Shown piece by piece: positions 1 through 5,996 of a DNA stretch of 12,080 bases. The stretch is from CAYVUM01 sp964619055 (lineage in GTDB: Bacteria; Pseudomonadota; Alphaproteobacteria; Rhodospirillales; Defluviicoccaceae): positions 1-12,080 of the forward strand of contig CAZUDB010000071.1 in NCBI GenBank assembly GCA_964619055.1, written 5' to 3'. Under the pieces are notes generated by a model that saw only the letters and a list, made by a program, of their open reading frames with translations, was not told the origin of the DNA and did no database searches. Position numbers and translations under genes: made by a program. Within the stretch, counting starts at the first letter, position 1. Each line of letters opens with the position of its first letter.

Positions 1-1
1 C

Positions 2-142
2 GCGGTCGTCGCGGGCGTCGCGTTCGGCACGTTCGTCGCGGGCGTCGCGGGCGTCGCGTTCGGCGCGGGCGTCGCGGGCGTCGCGGGCGTCGCGTTCGGC
101 GCGTTCGTCGCGGTCGGCGCGTTCGTCGCGTTCGTCGCGGGA
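2..142. repeat. 9-bp periodic coding repeat (GCG-NNC-NNC)
   Basis: This is a tandem array of about fifteen imperfect 9-bp units of the form GCG followed by two codons chosen from GGC, GTC and TTC. It begins at or before the window edge and decays at GGAAACGTT near 140-148. On the + strand in the frame of the membrane protein it reads Ala-[Gly/Val/Phe]-[Val/Gly] repeated. On the - strand, in register, it reads Arg-[Asp/Ala]-[Ala/Glu/Asp] repeated. The only unit-start variant, ACG at 29-31, changes Ala to Thr on + but is silent (Arg) on -. Such arrays change length by slippage, so copy number may vary between strains. Confidence 0.9.
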
Positions 143-829
143 AACGTTGGCGATGGTGTTCTGGTCGCGACGATTACCCTTATTGTCCCAATTGCCAACG
201 CGTTGCTGGACCATCTGTCGGTCCAGGTCAGCCGCGTTCTCCTCAAGCACTTGGTCGATGTAAGCAACAAGGGCTGGCAATGGCTCTTGATCCTGGGTCA
301 TGTGTTCGTCGACTTGCTCCTGGCCGGGGTTTTCCTGATCCTCCTGGCCATGCTTCTGCCCACCGTGCTGCAAGGTGCCAATTACGCCTTCCATGCTTTT
401 GGCTGGCCATTGATCGAATGGCCCGTCTATCTGGACGCCGCCCAGCGGGACCCGTTTGGCGAAGGCTTGTTCGTCACCGGCATGCTGGCCACGACGCTGA
501 TCCCGACCATTCTGCACCTGCTCGCCGCCGGCGGTGCCCTCCTGCTCCCCACCATCGCGGGTCATACAATCGAGGATCTGGCCACCCAGCCGGAACCCAC
601 CCTGCTCGACCGCCTCGGCTTCGTGGCCTTGGTTGCGCTCACCGTATTTTTGTCCTGGGCGGTGCTCGTGGTCGTCGCCATCACCCTCTGGCACGCCGTC
701 GAATTCTTCACCGGCCCCCTCGGCCAGGACCTGGCCTGTTTCGCGGAGGACGTTGGCCGCTGGATCGGCGGGCCCGGCGCGCCTGCCAGCCCCGCGGAAG
801 CGTGCCCGCCCCCTACCCCAGCATCGTGA
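2..829 (+). CDS. Polytopic membrane protein of unknown function (5' end outside window)
   Basis: The frame is open from the left edge to the TGA at 827-829, giving 275 visible residues and no ATG or GTG before 302, so the true start is probably outside the window. Residues 1-47 are only Ala, Gly, Val, Phe and one Thr (see the repeat entry). After them come a hydrophobic segment at about 52-66 (ends PIANALL), an amphipathic stretch (DHLSVQVSRVLLKH), and three clear membrane spans at about 92-124 (Trp-flanked, then LLILGHVFVDLLLAG), 155-184 and 205-230. The C-terminus is Pro/Ala/Gly-rich and polar. No catalytic motif is visible. The N-A-L-x-D-x-x-S-x-x-x-S-R pattern before a Trp-flanked span recalls uncharacterised alphaproteobacterial membrane proteins; that is a recollection, not a search result. 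The gene overlaps the convergent EEP gene by 17 bp. The span region is solid; whether the left-edge tract belongs to this protein is less sure, because the opposite strand is also open there. Confidence 0.7.
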   Translation, partial: AVVAGVAFGTFVAGVAGVAFGAGVAGVAGVAFGAFVAVGAFVAFVAGNVGDGVLVATITLIVPIANALLDHLSVQVSRVLLKHLVDVSNKGWQWLLILGHVFVDLLLAGVFLILLAMLLPTVLQGANYAFHAFGWPLIEWPVYLDAAQRDPFGEGLFVTGMLATTLIPTILHLLAAGGALLLPTIAGHTIEDLATQPEPTLLDRLGFVALVALTVFLSWAVLVVVAITLWHAVEFFTGPLGQDLACFAEDVGRWIGGPGAPASPAEACPPPTPAS

Positions 830-1544
830 TCTTCACGGCGATGGGTGCGTGGTCGATGGTGTCCCACCGGGTGTAGGCCACTTGGCGCGCGGCCAGCGGC
901 TGGCAGCGGCATGGGCGGTAGCCCTGCTTGTTCACCGTCCGCCAGGCGTAGTCCAGGATCATGCCGTTGCGGTGGGTCCGCTCGATGGGCACGGGATTGT
1001 TGCCGCTGGTGAGCGATCGGATCGGCGCCCAGGCGTCCAGCTGCACGCGCTCCGCATCCGCGAAGCGGAAGTTCATGTCCCCGATCACCAGGCCCGCCGT
1101 GTTGTCTTGTTGGCACATCGCGCCGACGACCTGGAGCACGCCATCAATCTCCTCCACCGAATTTTCGCTGCCGCCCGACAGGATATGGCAGGCGCCGAGC
1201 CACACCGGCTCGTTGGCGCGGACCGCGACCATGGGTCTGCGGTTGTCGATCTCCATGTCGTGGATGTTGAATCCGGGCCTGGACAGGATCACGAACGAAC
1301 ATTGGCTGGTGTTGCCGTTTCTGTCCGCCGACCGGACGAACTGCGCGCGCATGCCGCCCGTGGCCCTCGTGAGTTCGGCGAGCGCGCCTTGCGTCGATGC
1401 GGAGCTCGTGGCCTCCGCCAGAAAGATAATGTCGCAGGTGTCCGCCATCTCCCCGATCAGTTGCAGCATCACGTCGCGGCGATCGGAGGCCGACTGGTTC
1501 CGTTCGCTGGTGGCCCGCTGGATGTTCCAAAACCCGACATTCAT
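813..1544 (-). CDS. Endonuclease/exonuclease/phosphatase (EEP) family protein
   Basis: This 243-residue protein carries the ordered EEP-fold motifs: WNIQ at 7-10 (Asn8), LAEA at 42-45 (metal-ligand Glu44), GACH at 117-120 (His120), GDMNF at 155-159 (Asp156, Asn158), LDYAW at 197-201, and a C-terminal IDHAPI at 230-235 (the family's Asp-His pair). All expected metal and catalytic positions look intact, so a Mg2+-dependent phosphodiesterase or nuclease is the likely activity; the substrate cannot be read from the sequence. The motif style (WNxQ, then LDYA, then DH) resembles CdtB-like members more than ExoIII/Ape, but no cell-entry partner or signal peptide is present. The start at 1544 is chosen because GGGAG lies 7 nt upstream and the fold begins immediately. 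The frame is open to 1733, but that extension is basic, Pro/Arg-rich and unlike a domain. The gene is tail-to-tail with the membrane protein gene, overlapping by 17 bp. Confidence 0.85.
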   Translation of the reverse strand: MNVGFWNIQRATSERNQSASDRRDVMLQLIGEMADTCDIIFLAEATSSASTQGALAELTRATGGMRAQFVRSADRNGNTSQCSFVILSRPGFNIHDMEIDNRRPMVAVRANEPVWLGACHILSGGSENSVEEIDGVLQVVGAMCQQDNTAGLVIGDMNFRFADAERVQLDAWAPIRSLTSGNNPVPIERTHRNGMILDYAWRTVNKQGYRPCRCQPLAARQVAYTRWDTIDHAPIAVKITMLG

Positions 1545-1865
1545 GTCAGCACTCCCATACCGGCGGCGCCCCGGCTGGGCAGCCCTCGCCGTCGGCGGCT
1601 CTGTGTAACCCCCTGGTTTACAAACAGGATTGGGAACGAACCGCGGGCCCATGGTGTTCTGAAGGCCCCGTCCGTCGCTTACCTGCACAACCCTACGGGG
1701 TTTGCCGCCACCGATCTGTGAGGCAGCGCACATCCGGCGCCAGTGCCCGGACCCTTGCGACCCTTGCTCCAGCGGTCCAATTCACCCGTAACACGAGGAC
1801 GAAGTGCTTTTCGGGCCCACACGGCATCAAATGTCTCGGGATAATGGGATTCAAAGGAGGTGGTC
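1545..1865. other. Intergenic region between divergent EEP gene and gor
   Basis: These 321 bases must carry the promoters of two divergent genes. I found no strong sigma70 pair on either strand. A GATAAT at about 1840-1845 is -10-like for gor but has no good -35, and it would leave almost no leader before the Shine-Dalgarno. A small inverted repeat (CCTG...CAGG around GTTTACAAA) lies near 1611-1627. I looked for tRNA arms and found none that fold. The short reading frame at 1679-1867 on the - strand is not convincing. Confidence 0.5.
1854..1861 (+). promoter_or_regulatory. Strong Shine-Dalgarno site of gor
   Basis: AAGGAGGT matches the anti-SD of 16S rRNA almost fully and ends 4 nt before the ATG at 1866. 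It decides the start: the in-frame GTG at 1860 lies inside the SD and is excluded. Confidence 0.9.
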
Positions 1866-3248
1866 ATGGCCCGCTTTGATTATGACCTGGTGACGATCGG
1901 CGCCGGCTCCGGCGGGGTGCGGGCGACGCGCCTGGCGGGCGGCTATGGTGCGCGCACGGCGATCGTGGAGAAAAGCCGGGTCGGCGGCACTTGTGTGATG
2001 CGCGGCTGTGTGCCGAAAAAGCTCCTGGTCTACGGCTCGCACTTCGCCGACGCCTTTGAGGATTCCCATGCTTACGGGTGGAACCTTGACGGTATCCGCT
2101 TTGACTGGCCGACCCTGATCAACAACAAGAACCGTGAGTTGGAGCGTCTGGAGGAGGTTTATCGCCGGATCCTGCGCGACAACAACGTCACCCTGTTGGA
2201 GGGCACCGCCCGCGTCACCGATCCGCACACGGTGGAGGTGGACGGCAAGGCGGTGACGGCCGAGAAAATCCTGGTCGCGGCTGGCGGCTGGCCGGCCCTG
2301 CCGAAGGTTCCCGGCATCGAGCATGTCGTCACGTCCAACGAGGCCCTCGACCTGCCATCGCTGCCGCGGCATGTGGTCATCGTCGGCGGCGGCTACATCG
2401 CCGTCGAGTTCGCCGGCATCTTCAACGGGCTCGGCGTCAACACCGCGATCATCATTCGCGCCCCCAAAATCCTGCGCGGCTTCGACGAGGATGTACGCGC
2501 GGCGCTGTCCACGGAAATGACCCGCCGCGGTATTCTGATCCGTCCCGACACCATCATCCGCTCCATCGAGAAAGCCGAGGACGGCTACACGCTCTGCCTG
2601 GAGGACGGCGAACTGCTGAAGACCGACTTGGTCATGTACGCGACCGGTCGCCTGCCGAACACCAAGACGCTTGGGCTGGAAGAGGTCGGCGTGCAGACGA
2701 CCCGCACCGGCGCCGTGGTCGTGGATCAATGGAACCGAAGCACCGTGCCATCGATCTTCGCCGTCGGCGACTGCACGGACCGGGTGGCGCTCACCCCGGT
2801 CGCGATCGCCGAGGGGGTCTGCTTCGCCGAAACCTTTTTCAACGGGCGCGAGCGGGTCATGGACTACACCAATATCCCGAGTGCGGTGTTCAGCCATCCG
2901 CCCATCGGCACGGTCGGCCTGACCGAGGAGGAAGCCGCCCAACGTGGCCCGGTGGATGTATACGTGTCGCGCTTTCGGCCGATGCTCCATACGCTCACCG
3001 GCCGCGATGAGCGCACGATGATGAAGCTGGTGGTTGACCAGGCGACCGACCGGGTTCTCGGCGCTCACATGGTCGGACCGGACGCCCCGGAGATTGCCCA
3101 GGGGCTTGGCATCGCCTTGAAGTGCGGTGCGACCAAGGCCCAATTCGATGCCACGGTCGGCATCCACCCGACCGCCGCGGAAGAGTTCGTAACACTGCGC
3201 GAAAAGCGCCCGGTGATGTGCGAAACGGAAGCCGCCGGCGCCGACTGA
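1866..3248 (+). CDS. gor: Glutathione-disulfide reductase
   Basis: This 460-residue flavoprotein reduces oxidised glutathione to GSH with NADPH in the cytoplasm and is normally a homodimer with one FAD per subunit. In order: FAD-binding GAGSGG at 12-17; the redox-active disulfide GGTCVMRGCVPKK with Cys43 and Cys48; an NADPH-binding GGGYIAVEFAG followed by IIIR and ILRGFDE, where the two Arg match the 2'-phosphate-binding arginines separating NADPH-type glutathione reductase from NADH-type lipoamide dehydrogenase; a second FAD motif AVGDCTD; and the C-terminal HPTAAEE with the His434-Glu439 dyad that protonates the leaving thiol. Length is normal for the family and no key residue is missing. 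It has its own strong SD and is followed by two hairpins and a new promoter, so it is probably transcribed apart from the downstream genes. Trypanothione and mycothione reductases are less likely given the GR-type Arg pair and the proteobacterial setting. Confidence 0.96.
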   Translation: MARFDYDLVTIGAGSGGVRATRLAGGYGARTAIVEKSRVGGTCVMRGCVPKKLLVYGSHFADAFEDSHAYGWNLDGIRFDWPTLINNKNRELERLEEVYRRILRDNNVTLLEGTARVTDPHTVEVDGKAVTAEKILVAAGGWPALPKVPGIEHVVTSNEALDLPSLPRHVVIVGGGYIAVEFAGIFNGLGVNTAIIIRAPKILRGFDEDVRAALSTEMTRRGILIRPDTIIRSIEKAEDGYTLCLEDGELLKTDLVMYATGRLPNTKTLGLEEVGVQTTRTGAVVVDQWNRSTVPSIFAVGDCTDRVALTPVAIAEGVCFAETFFNGRERVMDYTNIPSAVFSHPPIGTVGLTEEEAAQRGPVDVYVSRFRPMLHTLTGRDERTMMKLVVDQATDRVLGAHMVGPDAPEIAQGLGIALKCGATKAQFDATVGIHPTAAEEFVTLREKRPVMCETEAAGAD

Positions 3249-3253
3249 CCCTG

Positions 3254-3278
3254 GCACGAACCCACTATTCGTTCGTGC
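3254..3278 (+). terminator. Hairpin just after gor (possible terminator)
   Basis: GCACGAAC (3254-3261) and GTTCGTGC (3271-3278) form a perfect 8-bp stem with a 9-nt loop, starting 6 nt after the gor stop. No T-run follows, so it may only protect the 3' end or pause polymerase. Confidence 0.4.
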
Positions 3279-3312
3279 GCCACGGCGGCGTCGCGTGTTC
3301 GATCCGTGTGAT

Positions 3313-3338
3313 CGCCGCTCTCTGTTTCGGGAGCGGCG
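3313..3338 (+). terminator. Second GC-rich hairpin between gor and the DAHP synthase promoter
   Basis: CGCCGCTC (3313-3320) pairs with GAGCGGCG (3331-3338) around a 10-nt loop, extendable by a G-T and an A-T pair. It sits directly upstream of the -35 element at 3340. Without a T-tract, intrinsic termination is uncertain; insulation of the next promoter is a reasonable inference. Confidence 0.4.
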
Positions 3339-3339
3339 G

Positions 3340-3368
3340 TTGAAAAGCCCGGCTGCGGGGCGTATAGC
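3340..3368 (+). promoter_or_regulatory. Sigma70-type promoter for the aroG-pncB-nadE-gltX-cysS run
   Basis: A TTGAAA -35 (3340-3345), a spacer of exactly 17 bp and a TATAGC -10 (3363-3368) are followed by the ATG at 3405, giving an expected leader of about 30 nt. AGGTG at 3396-3400 serves as the SD with a 4-nt spacer. Spacing and sequence fit housekeeping promoters well. No operator or attenuator is visible in the short leader, so transcriptional feedback by aromatic amino acids is not apparent here. Confidence 0.65.
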
Positions 3369-3404
3369 CTGCCGGGTTGATATGATTTATCCGACAGGTG
3401 ACCA

Positions 3405-4814
3405 ATGACCGACGCAAAGCCGGTGGTGCTTCCCGAACCCTGGTACCCGGCCAGCTGGCGCGACAAGGCGGTCGTGCAGATCCCCGCCTATCCCGATGCC
3501 GAAGCGCTTCGTCGGACGGAAGCGGAACTGCAGCACTATCCGCCCCTGGTTTTCGCCGGGGAGGCTCGGCGGCTGCGCGAGTCGATCGCGCACGTCAGCG
3601 AGGGCCGCGGTTTTCTCCTCATGGGCGGCGACTGCGCGGAGAGCTTTGCCGAATTCCACCCCAACAATATCCGCGATACCTTCCGCGTACTGCTGCAGAT
3701 GGCGATCGTGCTGACCTTCGGGGCCGGCGTGCAGGTCGTCAAAGTGGGGCGGATGGCTGGGCAGTTCGCCAAGCCCCGGTCAGCCGATGACGAGACCATC
3801 GATGGCCAGACCCTGCCCAGCTATCGCGGTGACATGATCAACGGCATCGAGTTCACCGAGGACGCCCGTATCCCCGATCCCGAGCGCCTGCTGCGCTGCT
3901 ACAACCAGTCCGCGGCGACGCTGAACCTGCTGCGAGCCTTTGCGCAGGGCGGCTATGCGGACCTCCGCCAGGTTCACACCTGGAACCTGGGGTTCGTGGC
4001 CGACAGCCCGCAGGGCCACCGCTATCGTGATCTGGCCGAGCGCATCGATGAGGCGTTGGCGTTCATGAACGCCTGCGGCCTCAACTCGGACAACACGCCG
4101 CAGTTCCGCGAAACGGACGTCTTCACGGCTCATGAAGCCCTTCATCTGCCTTACGAACAGGCCATGACCCGCGTCGACAGCATCACTGGCGAATGGTACG
4201 ACACCGCTGCACATTTCCTGTGGATCGGTGAGCGGACGCGTCAGGTGGACGGCGGCCACGTGGAGTTCACCCGTGGCATCGAGAACCCCATCGGCATCAA
4301 GATTGGGCCGTCGGTATCCCCCGATGATGTCCTGCGCCTGATCGACGCGGTCAGCCCCGATAACAAGCCAGGTCGCCTGACGCTGATCGTGCGCATGGGC
4401 GCCGATAAGGTTCGTCAACATCTGCCCGCCCTGATCCGCGCGGTGGAGCGGGAAAGCCGGCGGGTGGTCTGGGTGTCCGATCCGATGCACGCCAACACGG
4501 TGAAAAGCGGCAACGGCTTCAAAACCCGCCACTTCGATGCTGTGCTTGAGGAAATCCGGGCCTTCTTCGATGTGCACCACGATGAAGGGACCTACCCTGG
4601 CGGCGTGCATGTCGAAATGACCGGACAGAATGTGACGGAGTGTGTCGGGGGCGCCCAGGCCATTACAGAGGCTCATTTGAGCGATCGCTATCACACCCAT
4701 TGCGACCCCCGGCTCAACGCCAGTCAGGCCCTTGAATTGGCGTTCTTGCTTGCCGGCAGTTTGAAGGACCATCGCAGCCGTGAACGAAACCAGCGGCGCT
4801 ACGCCGCGGCTTGA
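3405..4814 (+). CDS. aroG: Class II 3-deoxy-7-phosphoheptulonate (DAHP) synthase
   Basis: It condenses phosphoenolpyruvate and erythrose 4-phosphate to DAHP, the first step of the shikimate pathway to aromatic amino acids. The 469 residues match the plant/mycobacterial-type (class II) enzyme along the whole length: MGGDCAESF with the metal-ligand Cys77, KVGRMAGQFAKPRS at 113-126, RGDMING at 141-147, TWNLGF at 192-197, HEALHLPYE, WIGERTRQVDGGHVEF, NPIGIKIGP at 294-302, VSDPMHANT with His362, HVEMTGQNVTECVGG with Glu404, and DPRLN with Asp434. Cys, His, Glu and Asp are the four metal ligands of this class, and all are present. Gene naming varies; aroG follows the mycobacterial class II enzyme and does not imply the unrelated class I AroG of enterics. 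It is first in the promoter-proximal position of the run, and its 3' end overlaps the next gene by 35 nt. Confidence 0.96.
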   Translation: MTDAKPVVLPEPWYPASWRDKAVVQIPAYPDAEALRRTEAELQHYPPLVFAGEARRLRESIAHVSEGRGFLLMGGDCAESFAEFHPNNIRDTFRVLLQMAIVLTFGAGVQVVKVGRMAGQFAKPRSADDETIDGQTLPSYRGDMINGIEFTEDARIPDPERLLRCYNQSAATLNLLRAFAQGGYADLRQVHTWNLGFVADSPQGHRYRDLAERIDEALAFMNACGLNSDNTPQFRETDVFTAHEALHLPYEQAMTRVDSITGEWYDTAAHFLWIGERTRQVDGGHVEFTRGIENPIGIKIGPSVSPDDVLRLIDAVSPDNKPGRLTLIVRMGADKVRQHLPALIRAVERESRRVVWVSDPMHANTVKSGNGFKTRHFDAVLEEIRAFFDVHHDEGTYPGGVHVEMTGQNVTECVGGAQAITEAHLSDRYHTHCDPRLNASQALELAFLLAGSLKDHRSRERNQRRYAAA

Positions 4815-5991
4815 CCCTGGGGCGGTGTCGGCCGGGGCAAAGGGGCAAAACGGGCTGCCGGCAAACGCACTGCGGCCGGCACCCGACGAGGTCGGACAAC
4901 TGACCGATAGCTATTTCATGCGGACGAAAGAGATTGTCGGCCGGTTTGGCGACATGACGGTCACTTACGCTGTCTTCATGCGACGTCCAGTGATCTTTAC
5001 GCCGAAGCTGTCCGTGAATTGGCTGCGTGCCGTCGCCGACGCGCGCGCCATCGACGTTCAGATCGACCTAAACTATGCCGAAGGGGATTGGGTCGGTGCT
5101 GGCGAGCCGCTAATTTACATTTCCGGTTCGTTTTATCACTTGGTCGATCTGGAAACACTCTACCTGCAAAAGCTCGGGGCCGCTTGCGTTGCGGCCTACA
5201 ACGCCTTCACCATGTGTAACGATCTGCCCCATGTTGCCTTTATGGCCTTCGATGCCCGCCATTGCGCTGGCACTGAGATGGCGGAGATGATGGCCTATGC
5301 CGCCGCGATCGGCTCGGAAGCGGCTCGAAAAGCCACCGGTGCCAAGGGCTTCGTCGGCAATGCCAGCGACTCCACGGCGCATTACTTCGGCAACACCCAT
5401 GGTCTCGGCACCATGCCGCACGCGCTCATCGGTTATGCCGGCTCCACGGTCCGCGCGGCGGAGATGTTCCACGACGCTTACCCCGACGAGGACCTGACCG
5501 TCTTGGTTGACTACTATGGGCGGGAGGTCACGGACACCTTGGCGGTCTGCCACCGGTTTCGCAATTTGGCTGCCGCCGGGCGGCTTGCGATCCGGCTCGA
5601 TACCCATGGTGGCCGCTTCGTGGAGGGGCTGGACCCGCAAGAGTCCTATGCCGTGCTGGAGCGCCACGCTCCCATCGCCGTTCGCCGGTATCGCAACGAC
5701 GCAGAGCTTCGCAACCTCACGGGGACCGGCGTGTCTGCGGCCGCCATCTTTCACGTCCGCGAAAAACTGGACGAGGCCGGATTTAAGGCCGTGCGGATCG
5801 TCGCCTCGTCGGGCTTCAGTGTGGACAAGTGTAAGGTGATGGCCGATGTCGGCGCACCCATCGACGCCATTGGGACCGGGTCGTTCTTGCCCGAGAGCTG
5901 GCGCGAGACCTACGCCACCGCCGATATCGTCGCCTATGACGGCGTGGCATCCGTAAAGATCGGGCGCGAATTCCTGATGAAGCGACGGTAG
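4780..5991 (+). CDS. pncB: Nicotinate phosphoribosyltransferase
   Basis: It makes nicotinate mononucleotide from nicotinate and PRPP with ATP hydrolysis, the entry step of Preiss-Handler NAD+ salvage in the cytoplasm. The protein has about 403 residues. LTDSYFMR at 41-48 corresponds to the family's N-terminal LTDxYxxxM signature; GTMPHALIG near 210-218 carries His214, aligned with the His phosphorylated in this family; later come LDTHGGRF, a VRIVASSGF strand and IDAIGTGSF, the phosphate-binding turn. The GTG at 4780 has AAGGA 11 nt upstream and overlaps the previous gene by 35 nt. A GTG at 4825, just past the aroG stop, is an alternative that removes 15 residues without touching a conserved part; the first ~35 residues are Gly/Ala/Pro-rich and carry no motif. 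Position directly before NAD+ synthetase supports the assignment over the related nicotinamide or quinolinate phosphoribosyltransferases. Confidence 0.92.
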   Translation: MNETSGATPRLDPGAVSAGAKGQNGLPANALRPAPDEVGQLTDSYFMRTKEIVGRFGDMTVTYAVFMRRPVIFTPKLSVNWLRAVADARAIDVQIDLNYAEGDWVGAGEPLIYISGSFYHLVDLETLYLQKLGAACVAAYNAFTMCNDLPHVAFMAFDARHCAGTEMAEMMAYAAAIGSEAARKATGAKGFVGNASDSTAHYFGNTHGLGTMPHALIGYAGSTVRAAEMFHDAYPDEDLTVLVDYYGREVTDTLAVCHRFRNLAAAGRLAIRLDTHGGRFVEGLDPQESYAVLERHAPIAVRRYRNDAELRNLTGTGVSAAAIFHVREKLDEAGFKAVRIVASSGFSVDKCKVMADVGAPIDAIGTGSFLPESWRETYATADIVAYDGVASVKIGREFLMKRR

Positions 5992-5996
5992 CACCG

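Noticed and set aside
1..301. Open - strand frame (ATG at 301 or 394) encoding an acidic head and an Arg-Asp/Glu repeat
   Set aside because: Not annotated as a gene because it lies opposite a convincing Trp-flanked membrane span and no close SD precedes it (the nearest AGGAG is about 15 nt away). Hydrophobic codons read backwards naturally give Gln, Asp and Glu. Kept as a finding because the repeat itself is ambiguous.
1600..1690. tRNA-like element (GTTTACAAA loop with a 4-bp stem, GGTTCGTTC-like stretch)
   Set aside because: The acceptor and T-arm do not pair, and the loop spacing does not fit a tRNA cloverleaf.
534..1721. Long + strand frame opposite the EEP gene
   Set aside because: It reads antisense to a protein with intact EEP motifs and has composition typical of a GC-rich shadow frame (Arg/His/Pro-rich, no motifs).
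1545..1733. N-terminal extension of the EEP frame on the - strand
   Set aside because: The start at 1544 has a good SD (GGGAG, 7 nt) and begins directly at the first fold strand; the extension is Pro/Arg-rich and without a domain.
1851..3257. 468-codon open frame antisense to the whole of gor
   Set aside because: High third-position GC leaves the reverse frame without stops. The peptide is Gly/Asp/Arg/His-rich with no fold signature, while the + strand carries every glutathione reductase motif.
3780..4772. 330-codon frame antisense to DAHP synthase
   Set aside because: Same shadow effect; the + strand encodes an unbroken class II DAHP synthase.
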